Assembly (NCBI RefSeq): GCF_020179835.1
Contig: NZ_JAIUDA010000002.1
Coordinates: forward strand, 496,001-560,000
Direction: 5' to 3'
Length of the DNA stretch: 64,000 nucleotides
From: Pantoea sp. alder81
Lineage (GTDB): Bacteria; Pseudomonadota; Gammaproteobacteria; Enterobacterales; Enterobacteriaceae
Position numbers and translations under genes: made by a program. This document shows, piece by piece, positions 8,443 to 18,280 of the stretch; the first letter of the stretch is position 1; the number at the start of each line of letters is the position of its first letter. The notes under the pieces were generated by a model. That model was not told the origin of the DNA and searched no databases. It worked only from the letters and a program-made list of their open reading frames with translations.

Positions 8443-9828
8443 TCAGGCACAATCACCTTTATCCAAGAATGATAATATCTCTGAGGTCTTAATCATCATA
8501 AGTTCATTATTATAGCGACTTTCAATATTTAGTCGCATTAAAGGCTCAGTATTAGACATCCTTAAATTTAAACGCCAATCTCCGAATGTCATACTCAAAC
8601 CATCAGTTTTATCAATTTCTAAAGCATCTGCTCTGTATTTTTCCTCTACCATTCTAATGAGAGTGGTCGCATTATTAACTTTTCGGTTAATTTCACCGGA
8701 AGCTGGGAATTGAGCCATTCTCTCTTTGACTAAAGATTGAAGACTCGTCTTATTAGTCTGTAACAACTCAGCTATTAATAACCACGGAATCATCCCGCTA
8801 TCACAATAAGCAAAGTCACGAAAATAGTGATGTGCACTCATCTCCCCACCATAGATCGCATCTTCTTCACGCATACGCTCTTTAATGAACGCATGGCCGG
8901 TTTTAGATATGACAGGAATTCCACCAGCTTTAGTCACTACATCAATGGTGTTCCATGTAAGGCGCGGGTCGTGGATTATTTTGGCACCCTTTTCTTTCTT
9001 CAGGAACGCTTCTGCCAAAAGGCCAACGATATAATAGCCTTCAATAAACTCAGCATTCTCATCAAAAAGGAAGCACCGGTCAAAATCACCGTCAAAAGCG
9101 ATACCCATATCCGCATTGTGTGCACGTACTGCATCTGACGTATCTTTGCGGCATTCAGGCAGTAAAGGGTTAGGGATACCATTAGGGAAGTTGCCATCAG
9201 CCTGATGGTGCACCTTAATGAAGCTGACCGGCGCATTTGCCAGCTTGAAGCGCTTTTCAATTTCATCAATGACATGGCCTGCAGCACCATTGCCTGAGTT
9301 GATCACCAGTTTCATTGGCTCTTTGAAATTGGCCAAATCGATGTAGCCCATCAGATGATCTACATAAGCGTCCAACACTGAAATCTGCTTGTAGCTACCG
9401 CGCTTTGATTCATCGACGGCTGAAAACTCATTAGCTTCAGCCAGACGCTGTACATCGCGAAGGCCTGTATCACCGCTAATAGGGCGTGCGCCTTCACGCA
9501 CCAGTTTCATGCCGTTGTAGTTCATCGGATTGTGGCTGGCGGTAACTTCAATCCCTCCGTCAATTCCAAGGTGGAAAGTGGCGAAGTAAATCTCTTCTGT
9601 ACCGCTCATGCCAATATCCAGCACATCTGTGCCAGCGTCCCGCAGACCATTTGCTAACGCCAGCTTCAGAGATTCACTGGTGAGGCGCACGTCTCCACCG
9701 ACGACGATTGTTTTTGGCTTAATGAATTCGCCATATGCACGGCCAATACGATAAGCGATATCTTCATTGAGCTCTTTGCCCAGCTCACCACGAATATCGT
9801 AAGCTTTGAAACAAGTTAGTGCTTCCAT
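8443..9828 (-). CDS. manB: Phosphomannomutase (ManB/CpsG)
   Basis: 461 residues, alpha-D-phosphohexomutase family; converts mannose-6-phosphate to mannose-1-phosphate for GDP-mannose synthesis in the cytoplasm. Visible motifs are the phosphoserine loop [13 protein letters not shown] (Ser98), the metal-binding FDGDFDRCF, and the sugar loop GEMSAHHYF. The C-terminal phosphate-binding loop reads [10 protein letters not shown]. It lies 15 bases after manC, and wzm follows at once. Base composition changes along the gene: the part encoding the N-terminus resembles the chromosome, while the part encoding the C-terminus is as AT-rich as the O-antigen genes, which suggests a recombination junction. 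A manA (isomerase) gene is not in the window. Confidence 0.95.
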   Translation of the reverse strand: MEALTCFKAYDIRGELGKELNEDIAYRIGRAYGEFIKPKTIVVGGDVRLTSESLKLALANGLRDAGTDVLDIGMSGTEEIYFATFHLGIDGGIEVTASHNPMNYNGMKLVREGARPISGDTGLRDVQRLAEANEFSAVDESKRGSYKQISVLDAYVDHLMGYIDLANFKEPMKLVINSGNGAAGHVIDEIEKRFKLANAPVSFIKVHHQADGNFPNGIPNPLLPECRKDTSDAVRAHNADMGIAFDGDFDRCFLFDENAEFIEGYYIVGLLAEAFLKKEKGAKIIHDPRLTWNTIDVVTKAGGIPVISKTGHAFIKERMREEDAIYGGEMSAHHYFRDFAYCDSGMIPWLLIAELLQTNKTSLQSLVKERMAQFPASGEINRKVNNATTLIRMVEEKYRADALEIDKTDGLSMTFGDWRLNLRMSNTEPLMRLNIESRYNNELMMIKTSEILSFLDKGDCA

Positions 9829-9843
9829 TATTTCTTTGAATCC

Positions 9844-11259
9844 TTATTTACGGGCAAATTGCTCTTTAATCAGAATGAGGTCGTCATCACCGAGGTATGA
9901 ACCAGACTGGATTTCCAATAGCTCTAAAGGAATTTTGCCAGGGTTTTCCAGCGTGTGCTGGTGACCAATAGGAATGAAGGTAGATTGGTTTTCAGTTAAC
10001 AGTAGGGTCTTATCCTGAATCGTCACCTTCGCGGTACCAGACAGAATCACCCAGTGTTCAGTGCGATGGTAATGCATCTGTAATTCGAAGGATTCACCCG
10101 GTTTCACCGTAATACGATTTACGTTAAAACGTCCGGTGTTAACGATCAGATCGCAACGACCCCATGGCCAATAGGTTTCACGGTGACGGCGATACTCACT
10201 ACGACATTCTGACTTCAGGAATTCAACGACACGTTTTACGTCCTGCACCTGATCTTTACGCGCAACCAGTACGGCATCTTTGGTATTTACGATCACAAGA
10301 TCTTCTACACCAATGGCTGCGACTAATTGGTCTTCACTGTTGATATAGCAATTTTTAGTGTTGTGCAGGAAAGTGTCGCCCTTCAGTGAGTTACCCGCAG
10401 CATCCTTCTCATTTACTTCCCACAGCGCTGACCATGAACCTACATCACTCCAACCTGCATCCAATGGCACAACTATAGCTGCATCGGTTTGTTCCATTAC
10501 CGCGTAATCAACGGATTCATCAGGACAAGCGATAAAGTCATCTTTATCGATGCTGATGAAGTCACTGCCTTCTTTCACGTTCGCCATTGCACGCTGACAG
10601 GCTTCAAGAATATCAGGGCGGAATTTTTCCAGCTCTTGCAAGTAACGTTTTGCGCGGAACATAAACATACCGCTGTTCCAGTAATATTCACCGGATGCGA
10701 GATAATCTTCCGCTGTTTTAAGATTGGGTTTTTCGACAAAGCGTTGTACGCCGAATGGGGCGTTCAAATCATCCGAAATCTGACTTCCACGATGGATATA
10801 GCCGTAGCCTGTCTCAGGACCTGTCGGCACGATACCGAAGGTGACTAAATGGCCTTGCTTGGCATATTTAGTAGCTGTAGTAATCGCCTGATGGAATGCC
10901 GCACGATTTTCAATGACATGGTCTGCAGCCAACACCAGCAGTACAGGGTCATCTCCCTGCTCAATCGCATTCAGCGCAGCGAGAGCAATGGCTGGGGCAG
11001 TATTACGTCCAACCGGTTCAAGGATGATGTTGTGAGAAAGCTTATTGATTTGGCGAAGCTGTTCGGCGACCAGGAAGCGGTGCTCTTCGTTACAGATAAC
11101 CAGAGGAGCGCGTGCTTCAACTCCGGTTAAGCGGTTGACGGTTTCCTGCAGCATTGAGTGCTGCCCATGCAAACTGATGAATTGCTTTGGATAAAGTTCG
11201 CGTGAAAGGGGCCACAAACGACTGCCGGTTCCTCCGGCCATAATTACGGGAAGTAACAT
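9844..11259 (-). CDS. manC: Mannose-1-phosphate guanylyltransferase (ManC)
   Basis: 471 residues; makes GDP-mannose from mannose-1-phosphate and GTP. The N-terminal nucleotidyltransferase domain starts [19 protein letters not shown], with the substrate-binding FVEKP segment near residue 165. A C-terminal cupin domain (about 350-471; [23 protein letters not shown]) is typical of type II ManC/AlgA enzymes. First gene of the O-antigen operon; an ops/JUMPstart element lies about 85 bases upstream of its ATG. The C-terminal cupin could carry mannose-6-phosphate isomerase activity, as in AlgA, but many ManC proteins lack it, so this is open. Confidence 0.95.
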   Translation of the reverse strand: MLLPVIMAGGTGSRLWPLSRELYPKQFISLHGQHSMLQETVNRLTGVEARAPLVICNEEHRFLVAEQLRQINKLSHNIILEPVGRNTAPAIALAALNAIEQGDDPVLLVLAADHVIENRAAFHQAITTATKYAKQGHLVTFGIVPTGPETGYGYIHRGSQISDDLNAPFGVQRFVEKPNLKTAEDYLASGEYYWNSGMFMFRAKRYLQELEKFRPDILEACQRAMANVKEGSDFISIDKDDFIACPDESVDYAVMEQTDAAIVVPLDAGWSDVGSWSALWEVNEKDAAGNSLKGDTFLHNTKNCYINSEDQLVAAIGVEDLVIVNTKDAVLVARKDQVQDVKRVVEFLKSECRSEYRRHRETYWPWGRCDLIVNTGRFNVNRITVKPGESFELQMHYHRTEHWVILSGTAKVTIQDKTLLLTENQSTFIPIGHQHTLENPGKIPLELLEIQSGSYLGDDDLILIKEQFARK

Positions 11260-11340
11260 TCCACAACCTCTAATGTGTCATTTAAAACTGCTTTATCTAT
11301 TTAGAGCGGGTTATTTTTTCAATGCATTATAAAAAACAGC

Positions 11341-11380
11341 CACGCTACCGCCCTTGGCTTGCAGCAACCAATATGCTGTG
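11341..11380 (-). promoter_or_regulatory. JUMPstart element with ops site, upstream of manC
   Basis: On the minus strand the segment contains AAGCCAAGGGCGGTAGCGTG, matching the 3' part of the JUMPstart consensus. The ops core GGCGGTAGCGT lies at 11342-11352 and is a perfect match. Known function: paused RNA polymerase at ops recruits RfaH, which suppresses termination and polarity and couples translation in long surface-polysaccharide operons. The element sits in the leader between the promoter candidate and manC. Sequence match is direct; RfaH control is inferred from family knowledge. Confidence 0.92.
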
Positions 11381-11410
11381 TAACAAGTCAATTTTGTGTG
11401 CTCCGCCTCT

Positions 11411-11439
11411 TTTACATGATACGGTTAATTATTCGTCAA
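11411..11439 (-). promoter_or_regulatory. Candidate sigma-70 promoter of the O-antigen operon
   Basis: On the minus strand TTGACG (-35, 11434-11439) is followed after 17 bases by TGTAAA (-10, 11411-11416). It lies just upstream of the JUMPstart element and about 150 bases before manC. The -35 is good, the -10 weak. Confidence 0.45.
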
Positions 11440-11745
11440 GCCTCAGCCAACACCAAAGCCACCGCAAATAATACATTTTGTGCTGGTGAAATAACATGGT
11501 TATTGTCTTATGCGACTGTTACGAAGTTTTATATCACCTAATCGTTTCGCTTAAATCCAACCTATTGACCTCATTGAATATAGTTGCTTTTTCTGATAGT
11601 TAAAGCTCGCGGTTCGTGCATGGTCAAACAAGGGCATATAGAGTTTGAACATTAATCTTATTTGCCGGGGTTTAGGAATAATCTGTGTCTAAAATCACTC
11701 GATTGATTAAAAAACCAACAAACATGATGTTAGTAAATTTAGCCA

Positions 11746-11773
11746 TAAAAAAACCCGGCAGATGCCGGGTTTT
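11746..11773 (-). terminator. Rho-independent terminator of galE
   Basis: Minus strand: stem CCCGGCA / TGCCGGG with a two-base loop, followed by seven T. It begins about 20 bases after the galE stop. Confidence 0.92.
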
Positions 11774-11790
11774 GATCAATTCATCGAGAG

Positions 11791-12804
11791 TTACTTAAAC
11801 CCATCCGGGTTCTTACTCTGCCAGTTCCACGTGTCGCGCATCATCGCGTCGATCCCACGTGTCACACGCCAGTCCAGCTCATTGTTAGCGAGCGTCGCAT
11901 CCGCCCAGAACGCCGGCAGATCGCCATCACGGCGTGGCTTGAACTCAAACGGAATCGCTTTACCAGAAGCCTTCTCGAACGCCTTGATCATCTCCAGCAC
12001 TGAGAACCCGACTCCGCCGCCAAGGTTATACGCTTTATAACCAGTGACTTTTGGCAGGTGGTCCAGCGCCTTCAAGTGCCCTTCAGCCAAATCCACCACG
12101 TGGATGTAGTCGCGCTGTGCGGTGCCGTCTGGCGTGTCGTAGTCATCGCCAAACACGCCCAGCTTCTCCAGGCGACCAATCGCCACCTGTGCGATATACG
12201 GCAGCAGGTTGTTAGGGACACCGGTTGGGTCTTCACCAATCTCGCCAGACTCATGCGCGCCAACCGGGTTGAAGTAGCGCAGCGCGATGGCTTTGAAATT
12301 CGGGTCAGCTTTCGCGAAATCGCGCATCACGAATTCGATCATCAGCTTAGAGGTACCGTACGGGCTGGTGGTGCCACCGATTGGCGTGGTTTCCACGTAA
12401 GGAACCGGTGCATCGGCGCCGTAAACAGTCGCTGAGGAGCTGAAGATAAAGTTCCACACGCCAGCGGCGCGCATCTCTTCCAACAACACCACGGTGCCTG
12501 CCACGTTGTTCTCGTAGTATTCCAGCGGCATGCGCGTGGATTCGCCCACGGCTTTCAATGCGGCGAAGTGAATCACTGCCGAGATGTCGTTGGCGGCAAA
12601 CAGGTCACGCAGGCAGGCGCGATCGCGGATGTCGCCTTCAACGAACACCGCTTTCTTGCCAGACAGCTTCTCCACGCGATTAACCGCTTCGCGCGAAGCG
12701 TTGCAAAGGTTATCCAGGACCACAACGTCGTCACCGCGCTCTAACAGCGCCAGCACCGTATGGGAGCCGATGTACCCTGCTCCGCCCGTTACCAAAATAG
12801 CCAT
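11791..12804 (-). CDS. galE: UDP-glucose 4-epimerase (GalE)
   Basis: 337 residues, extended short-chain dehydrogenase family. NAD-binding GGAGYIGS (7-14), catalytic Ser in FSSSATVYG (about 121-129) and YxxxK at Tyr149/Lys153 are all present. It interconverts UDP-glucose and UDP-galactose, supplying galactose for the EPS (amylovoran- and stewartan-type polymers are galactose-rich). It is transcribed with galF, 44 bases apart, next to the EPS operon; in Erwinia amylovora the equivalent pair next to ams is also called amsM/amsN. A second galE in a gal operon elsewhere is usual. A clear intrinsic terminator follows. Confidence 0.95.
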   Translation of the reverse strand: MAILVTGGAGYIGSHTVLALLERGDDVVVLDNLCNASREAVNRVEKLSGKKAVFVEGDIRDRACLRDLFAANDISAVIHFAALKAVGESTRMPLEYYENNVAGTVVLLEEMRAAGVWNFIFSSSATVYGADAPVPYVETTPIGGTTSPYGTSKLMIEFVMRDFAKADPNFKAIALRYFNPVGAHESGEIGEDPTGVPNNLLPYIAQVAIGRLEKLGVFGDDYDTPDGTAQRDYIHVVDLAEGHLKALDHLPKVTGYKAYNLGGGVGFSVLEMIKAFEKASGKAIPFEFKPRRDGDLPAFWADATLANNELDWRVTRGIDAMMRDTWNWQSKNPDGFK

Positions 12805-12848
12805 GTGTACTCCTTTAAACCGCGCAAGCGGCGCGGCATGAGAATGGA

Positions 12849-13742
12849 TTATTTCGCCAGGATTTTCTGGATAGCTTCGCGGAAATCACGACCCTGCGCG
12901 TTGTTACGCAGACCGTAAGAAACGAAGGCCTGCATGTAGCCCAATTTTTTACCGCAGTCGAAGCTGGTACCGGTCAGCAATTGTGCATCTACCGGTTTTT
13001 TCTTGCTGAGTGATGCGATGGCATCGGTCAGCTGGATACGGCCCCATGCGCCCGGCTCGGTATTTTCCAGCTCTTGCCAGATATCCGCAGACAGCACATA
13101 ACGACCCACCGCAGTCAGGTCTGAATCCAGCTGGCCCGCTTCTGGTTTTTCAACGATGTTGGTAATAGTGCTGATGTCGCCTGGGTTATCGATCGGCTGT
13201 TCGGTGGTCAGAACACCGTATTCGGTCAGGTCTTCGCCCGGCATGTGTTTCGCCAGCACCTGTGAGTGACCGGTTTCTTCGAAACGCGCCACCATCGCCG
13301 CAAGATTGTAGCGCAGGTGGTCAGCGGTTGAGTCATCCAGCAGCACATCTGGCAGCACCACCACGAACGGGTTATCACCGATCATTGGACGTGCACACAG
13401 CACAGAGTGGCCGAGGCCCAGCGGGTTCGCCTGACGCACGTTCATGATAGTCACGCCAGGAGGACAGATTGATTGCACTTCGCTCAGCAGCTGACGTTTT
13501 ACGCGCGCTTCAAGCAGCGCTTCCAGCTCATAAGTGGTGTCGAAGTGGTTTTCCACTGCATTTTTGGAAGCATGGGTGACCAGCACAATCTCCTTGATGC
13601 CCGCCGCCACACATTCGTCAACGATGTATTGAATCATTGGTTTGTCGACGATTGGCAGCATCTCTTTCGGGATAGCTTTTGTTGCAGGGAGCATATGCAT
13701 ACCGAGACCCGCAACCGGGATTACTGCTTTAAGCTTGGTCAT
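12849..13742 (-). CDS. galF: GalF, GalU-like UTP-glucose-1-phosphate uridylyltransferase subunit
   Basis: 297 residues, nucleotidyltransferase family. The N-terminal nucleotide loop reads [20 protein letters not shown]. True GalU has G-GTRFLPATK at this place; the GMHMLPATK form is the hallmark of GalF, which has weak activity and is thought to modulate GalU and UDP-glucose levels. Its position between the EPS genes and galE is the standard one in enterobacterial polysaccharide loci. ATG start; no JUMPstart element is visible upstream, so it is probably transcribed from its own promoter in the 13.75-13.85 kb region. Confidence 0.93.
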   Translation of the reverse strand: MTKLKAVIPVAGLGMHMLPATKAIPKEMLPIVDKPMIQYIVDECVAAGIKEIVLVTHASKNAVENHFDTTYELEALLEARVKRQLLSEVQSICPPGVTIMNVRQANPLGLGHSVLCARPMIGDNPFVVVLPDVLLDDSTADHLRYNLAAMVARFEETGHSQVLAKHMPGEDLTEYGVLTTEQPIDNPGDISTITNIVEKPEAGQLDSDLTAVGRYVLSADIWQELENTEPGAWGRIQLTDAIASLSKKKPVDAQLLTGTSFDCGKKLGYMQAFVSYGLRNNAQGRDFREAIQKILAK

Positions 13743-13804
13743 ATTTATTCCATTTCATGAAGTGAATACGTGGGGTCGATTATGCAGGATCGGCCGGTGC
13801 AGCA

Positions 13805-13810
13805 AGTATA
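13805..13810 (-). promoter_or_regulatory. Candidate -10 box of galF
   Basis: Minus-strand TATACT about 65 bases before the galF ATG. No good -35 hexamer stands at 16-18 bases, so the promoter would be weak or activator-dependent. Low certainty. Confidence 0.35.
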
Positions 13811-14055
13811 ATCTTTATCTGAAAATCCGGCACTAACTCTCTGTCACGCCATCAGAAATCGCCAAAAAGCCTGGCTGCCGCTTCGCCTGACACTGCGAAA
13901 ATGAACCCGCTAAACTGCTGAAAAACAGTGAGGGATTGATGGTAAAAGCACGGATGATAAGACCATTGATTTGCAGAATGCAGGAGGAGGATTTTGACGA
14001 GGGTGCTCGGGTTTTAATGACGTCATGCCATGTACCGCGACGCATGATAGCCCGC

Positions 14056-14135
14056 AAAAAACGTCGCGGCAGGATTTATCGCACATTCAGACAGTATCAC
14101 GGCGGCCATGGTGCGCCATAAATGGCGCCGCTACG
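14056..14135. repeat. Palindromic intergenic repeat, copy 1
   Basis: About 80 bases whose ends form an imperfect inverted repeat: CGTCGCGG..GATTTATCGC at the left and GCCATAAATGGCGCCGCTACG at the right. Copy 2 follows 13 bases later. The unit ends with its own small palindrome (GCGCCATAAATGGCGC). It looks like a non-coding MITE-like or REP-like element at the 3' end of an operon. Confidence 0.7.
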
Positions 14136-14148
14136 TATGCAAACCTGC

Positions 14149-14229
14149 GGAAAAACGTAGCGGCGCGATTTATCGCGCATGCCAGCAGTATCACTACGGC
14201 CAGAACGTGCCATAAATGGCACCGCTACG
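14149..14229. repeat. Palindromic intergenic repeat, copy 2
   Basis: Second unit, with the same layout as copy 1: CGTAGCGGCGCGATTTATCG at the left, AGTATCACTACGGCCAGAAC in the centre, and GTGCCATAAATGGCACCGCTACG at the right in inverted orientation. The two copies agree over most of their length. Confidence 0.7.
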
Positions 14230-14256
14230 GATTTTTGCGAGGATTGATGGCAAAAG

Positions 14257-15597
14257 CTACAGCCAACCCTCAAACCACTCCGGCATCACAAACAAGTTGA
14301 AGTGATTGACCAGCAGCATCAGGCCGACAAACACCACCGACACCGAAACCCACTGACGGGCATACGGCATAAAGCGGATACCAATCACCGGCTTGATGAA
14401 GAACGGATGCGCAAAGGCAGAAATCAGCACCTGCGAGATGGAGAGCGTCAGCGCCACATACAGCACGTTCGGCCAGATGTAGGTTGTCGCTAACACCACT
14501 ACCACCACCAGACTGGCGACGATATTCCAGTAGAACTCGACGTTAGTCTTGCCGTTTGCCTGCGAAATCGCGCCGGTTAAGCCGCCCATCGGACGCAGCA
14601 TGCCGAACAGCAGCATCAGCGGAATCAGATGGTAAACCTGCTCATGCGATGCACCGTACAGCACGCGCACAATCACTGGTGACAGAATGCCAATCGCCAG
14701 GTACATCACGCTGCTGAACAGCATGATGACGAAGGTGCCTTTCAGGAACAGTTTTTTCAGCTGCTCCGGATCGTGCTGCTTCTCGGCGAAACGCGGCAGC
14801 GCCAGGCGGTTAATCACCGGCGATACCAGTTTCAGCGGCTGCAGAATCAGCTCTTTTGCCAGCGAGTAGATCCCCAGCATCTCCGCGCCCATCACTTTAC
14901 CGACGATCAACGCATCCGCCTGGGTACGCAGCTGATTAATGGTCTGCGAACCCAGCTGGTAGATACCGTAACGGACCGCGCTGATGAAGGTAGATCCTTC
15001 AAACTCCCACGTTGGACGCCACGACTTCTCACCGAAATAGATCATGCACAGGATGCGCGTGAAGGCATTGATGAACAGCCCAAGGATCGCCGCCGCCACC
15101 GTTAATGAGGTGTAATAGAGCATCGCTACAGTACAGATAAACGCGAACAGCTTGGTGGCCATCTCAATCTTCGCCAGGGTCACCATGCGTTTCGATTTCA
15201 CATAGTGCGCCTGATACTGCGACAGATGTCCCAGCACCAGGAAGTTGAGGCTGGTGAGCATGATCAGCCCGGTGAGTTCTGGCAGGTGATAGAACCACGC
15301 CACCGGGAAGGCTATCGCCAGCATAATTAAACCGGTACACAAGCTGAGCGAGACGTTGACCCAATAAATCGTACTCTGCTGGCGGCGATTGATGTCCTGG
15401 CGATGCACGATGTAGCTGCTCATCCCCATATCCTGCAACACCGTCGCCACTGCCAGAATGGCGTTGATAATTGCTAATAAACCTAACTCATGTGCTTCCA
15501 GCTTACGCGCCAGAACGCTGAGCTGTAACACCTGCAGCAACGCCGCGAAGCAGGTACTGCCAAACAGCCAGACGGCCTGTTTTTTTAATCCGCTCAC
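14257..15597 (-). CDS. wzx: EPS repeat-unit flippase, Wzx family (AmsL-like)
   Basis: 446 residues, very hydrophobic, with about twelve predicted membrane segments; MOP-superfamily polysaccharide transporter. It moves undecaprenyl-PP-linked EPS repeat units across the inner membrane. Last gene of the EPS operon, as amsL is in Erwinia amylovora. Start is GTG at 15597 (GTGAGC), overlapping the stop of the preceding transferase by four bases (GTGA). The sequence has both the RTQADALIVGKVMG segment and the ARKLEAHELGLLAI N-terminal region common in Wzx proteins. The usual partner polymerase Wzy is not encoded in this operon. Confidence 0.9.
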   Translation of the reverse strand: MSGLKKQAVWLFGSTCFAALLQVLQLSVLARKLEAHELGLLAIINAILAVATVLQDMGMSSYIVHRQDINRRQQSTIYWVNVSLSLCTGLIMLAIAFPVAWFYHLPELTGLIMLTSLNFLVLGHLSQYQAHYVKSKRMVTLAKIEMATKLFAFICTVAMLYYTSLTVAAAILGLFINAFTRILCMIYFGEKSWRPTWEFEGSTFISAVRYGIYQLGSQTINQLRTQADALIVGKVMGAEMLGIYSLAKELILQPLKLVSPVINRLALPRFAEKQHDPEQLKKLFLKGTFVIMLFSSVMYLAIGILSPVIVRVLYGASHEQVYHLIPLMLLFGMLRPMGGLTGAISQANGKTNVEFYWNIVASLVVVVVLATTYIWPNVLYVALTLSISQVLISAFAHPFFIKPVIGIRFMPYARQWVSVSVVFVGLMLLVNHFNLFVMPEWFEGWL

Positions 15598-16817
15598 ACC
15601 ATGCGCTCCAGAATTTTGGCCAGCTCACCATAAGCGATGTGCTGATTGAACTCGGTTTCCACTTTGTGTCGCGCGGCAGCCACTACCGGCGCGACATCGA
15701 CATCACCACGCGACAGGCGCAGCAGCGTGTCCGCCAACTCCTCGGCATCGTTCTCGGTGACCAGCCAGCCGCTGACGTTGTTCTGAATCAGCTCCGGGAT
15801 GCCGCTGTGATAGGTCGAGACCACCGGTAATCCCACCGCCATCGCTTCCATCAACGCCACCGGAATGCCTTCCATATCACCATCAGCTGCGGTTTTGGAC
15901 GGCAGCAGGAAGATATCGGCATCGTTCAGCGCCTGACGAATCTCATCCTGCGGCTTAAAGCCCGGCATGGTGACAAACGCTTCCAGTCCGGCGCGCGCGA
16001 TGTGTTCACGCATCATGCCGTCCTGCTCACCGTTACCGATGATGGTGAACTCAAACTGCCCACCGTTGTTACGCAGGATTTCACTGGCTTTCACCGCCAC
16101 GTCTAAGCCTTTCTTCTCGGTTAAACGCGCCACCGAAACGATACGCAGTGGCTGATGAAACGCCTCACGCGGCCTGAAGTTAAACTTCTCGGGTTCGATA
16201 CCCATGCGCGTGACATGCACCTTCTCACGTGGGCAGCCCATTTCGATCAGCTTGTTCTCCCACAGATGGCTGATCGGCAGCATCAGTTCGCTCTGTTTGA
16301 ACAGGTTGACGTAGTCGAGCTTGTGCTCTTCGAGAATGTGGCGGCGCGAGATATCCGCGCCGTGGAACACCGTAGCCTGCTTGCCTTTCAGCACGCCCAG
16401 CTCACGCAGTTTGTTGGCCAGCGCACCGGCATAGCCAAAGTGCACCAGGAACACATCGGCGGTGAAAGTTTGCTTCGCGTTAGCGACAATCGCTGGCAGC
16501 AGCAGCTTTTTCGCCTGCTGGCCGTAGCGCCCGACATTCAGCGATTTAAGCAATGCCGGCTTGGCAATTTTCGGTAGCATCAAGCCAATCCGCTGCGTCA
16601 GCTTATCGAGATTCGAAACTTTCTCTTCCGGCAGTAAATAGTGAGTCTTCGCTGCCAGATTGTAATCATCGAACGCAGCGTGGCGATTGATCATATCGCC
16701 TGGAAACACGGAGATAATCTCCACGTCATAGCCTGCATCGATGAAATGCGTCACCTGATTGAGGACAAACGTCTCAGAGGCAACCGGAAAACGCATGGTG
16801 AAAAAGGTCAGCTTCAT
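15594..16817 (-). CDS. amsK: EPS glycosyltransferase, GT4 family (AmsK-like)
   Basis: 407 residues from the ATG at 16817; an adjacent GTG one codon earlier is less likely. GT-B fold: N-terminal MRFPVASETFVLNQV, then donor-site segments VSVARLTEKKGLD near 220 and EGIPVALMEAMAVGLP near 305 (E-x7-E). It sits between amsJ and wzx, as amsK does in E. amylovora and wceK in P. stewartii, and probably adds a side-chain or late sugar to the EPS repeat unit in the cytoplasm. Stop overlaps wzx by four bases. The sugar specificity is not readable. Confidence 0.87.
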   Translation of the reverse strand: MKLTFFTMRFPVASETFVLNQVTHFIDAGYDVEIISVFPGDMINRHAAFDDYNLAAKTHYLLPEEKVSNLDKLTQRIGLMLPKIAKPALLKSLNVGRYGQQAKKLLLPAIVANAKQTFTADVFLVHFGYAGALANKLRELGVLKGKQATVFHGADISRRHILEEHKLDYVNLFKQSELMLPISHLWENKLIEMGCPREKVHVTRMGIEPEKFNFRPREAFHQPLRIVSVARLTEKKGLDVAVKASEILRNNGGQFEFTIIGNGEQDGMMREHIARAGLEAFVTMPGFKPQDEIRQALNDADIFLLPSKTAADGDMEGIPVALMEAMAVGLPVVSTYHSGIPELIQNNVSGWLVTENDAEELADTLLRLSRGDVDVAPVVAAARHKVETEFNQHIAYGELAKILERMV

Positions 16818-16820
16818 CAC

Positions 16821-18083
16821 TTACCCCAGCACGTTGAGAATTTCTGCCGTAATGCGGTTGCCAATTTCACGCTCCTGCTCCACCGCGGTATCCACTTTGC
16901 GCTTCACGTTGTCGTAGTCGGCCAGCACGGTTTGCACTTTGTCGATCAGCGAACCATCCATCAGGCTCTGCACGTCGGTGGCCATCTGCGGCAATCCAAG
17001 CTGCTTCATCACGCCAAGCGATTTGTGCTCGTAGTTGATGGCAACGGCTGGTGTACCGAAGTTCATGGAGATGATGGCGGAGTGCAGGCGGGTGCCGATT
17101 GTCAGGTGACAATGGCTTAGCAGGATGCCGAGTTCGAGGTCGTTGAACTCGTCCATGATGACGTGGTAATGCTCAGGATTATCGACGTGGTCACGCAGCG
17201 TCAGTGCGACCATACGGTCGTCTTTGGCGTAGCTGTCGATGCCGGTACAGGTAGAGAAAGCCACCACCTGATAGCCCTCGGCAATCATCGCGTTGATGAC
17301 CTTACCGAAAGCCGCTTCGTACTCTTTCTGCGTCACGCCAAGACGTTTATCGAACGGTGCCAGTTCACGCACGGTAATGGCGATGGTTTTACGTGCGCTG
17401 ATGATGTTTTTCCAGTGCAGCAGGTTGTGGCTTGGGTTCTCCACCTCACGTGCTTTCACCAGGAAGGCGGTATCCACGCCCTTCTTCACGCGGCTGGTGG
17501 TGACGCCGTCTTGTTTCAGGCGGTCAAAGCTGACTTCTTCTCGTAGCACCAGGCTATCAACGCGATCAAACACGAAGTTGGCCAGCGCATTCACGCGAGG
17601 ATTCTCAAACGGGCCGACAGAGTGACCGACCATGTGCAGCGGCTTTTTCGCCATCAACGCACAGAGCGCGTGGTCAAACTGCGTCACACCATACAGATCG
17701 ACGAAGAACGAACCGCCCACCTGAATGATCGCGTCATACTGTTCCAGACTTTTGGTGAACTGTGCCAGATGTGGCGGCACGGAAAACGATTTGTATACGC
17801 CACCTTTGCCCAGATGCGCCATCATGATTTCAGGCATCAGACGGTTGGCCACTTTACGTTTGACGCTGCCCACCAGCCCTTTCGCTGATTTGCTGTTATG
17901 CAGAAACAGGGAGTCTTGCTGGATATCCTGTTGCAATAAGTACCCGGAGCTTGTTGGATAACGACTAATCACGTCAATATCGAGGTCGCCACGCGCAGAC
18001 TGCAAAGAGTCGATCAGTCCACGTAAAATCGCGCCATCCCCACGATTTCCACAGGTATGGTTTCCCACCAATAAAATCTTCAT
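16821..18083 (-). CDS. amsJ: Polysaccharide pyruvyl transferase (AmsJ-like)
   Basis: 420 residues from the ATG at 18083, which has GGAG five bases upstream; a GTG two codons earlier lacks this. Polysaccharide pyruvyl transferase family: N-terminal LLVGNHTCGNRGDGAILRGL and C-terminal IGTRLHSAIISMNFGTPAVA are its typical conserved ends. It transfers pyruvate from phosphoenolpyruvate as a ketal onto a sugar of the EPS repeat unit, giving the polymer negative charge. Neighbours amsF and amsK are in the same order as in amylovoran clusters, which supports the assignment. Cytoplasmic. Confidence 0.9.
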   Translation of the reverse strand: MKILLVGNHTCGNRGDGAILRGLIDSLQSARGDLDIDVISRYPTSSGYLLQQDIQQDSLFLHNSKSAKGLVGSVKRKVANRLMPEIMMAHLGKGGVYKSFSVPPHLAQFTKSLEQYDAIIQVGGSFFVDLYGVTQFDHALCALMAKKPLHMVGHSVGPFENPRVNALANFVFDRVDSLVLREEVSFDRLKQDGVTTSRVKKGVDTAFLVKAREVENPSHNLLHWKNIISARKTIAITVRELAPFDKRLGVTQKEYEAAFGKVINAMIAEGYQVVAFSTCTGIDSYAKDDRMVALTLRDHVDNPEHYHVIMDEFNDLELGILLSHCHLTIGTRLHSAIISMNFGTPAVAINYEHKSLGVMKQLGLPQMATDVQSLMDGSLIDKVQTVLADYDNVKRKVDTAVEQEREIGNRITAEILNVLG

Positions 18084-18243
18084 AAACACTCCAGATAAAT
18101 TTTTTTAATTTTTACAAGCCACGCCATTTCCTGAACGGGCAAAGTGAACTCTGCGTTAAAAAACTGCAATGGGAACAATGCCCAAAATAGAAAATCTGTC
18201 CTCAAACGGGCGACCTGAAGGCCGCTCCCAACCTCTTTCTGAA

Positions 18244-18267
18244 GAGGGCGCAAACGGCTGCGCCCTC
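18244..18267 (-). terminator. Strong hairpin after amsF inside the EPS operon
   Basis: Perfect nine-base stem GAGGGCGCA / TGCGCCCTC with a six-base loop, 14 bases after the amsF stop. No T-run follows on the minus strand, so it may act as an attenuator, pause or RNA-stabilising hairpin rather than a true terminator. Confidence 0.45.
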
Positions 18268-18280
18268 TCCGGTTACTGCA

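Larger units (their letters stand above)
11260..11790. other. Intergenic region between galE and the O-antigen operon
   Basis: About 530 bases without a convincing gene. It holds, from right to left, the galE terminator, an AT-rich stretch, a promoter candidate for manC and a JUMPstart/ops element in the untranslated leader. Short open frames here have no ribosome binding site or recognisable product. Confidence 0.7.
13743..14256. other. Intergenic region between galF and wzx with paired palindromic repeats
   Basis: About 510 bases without a supported gene: the galF promoter side (13743-13850), an unassigned stretch, and two palindromic repeat units (14056-14229) just past the 3' end of the EPS operon. 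Confidence 0.7.
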
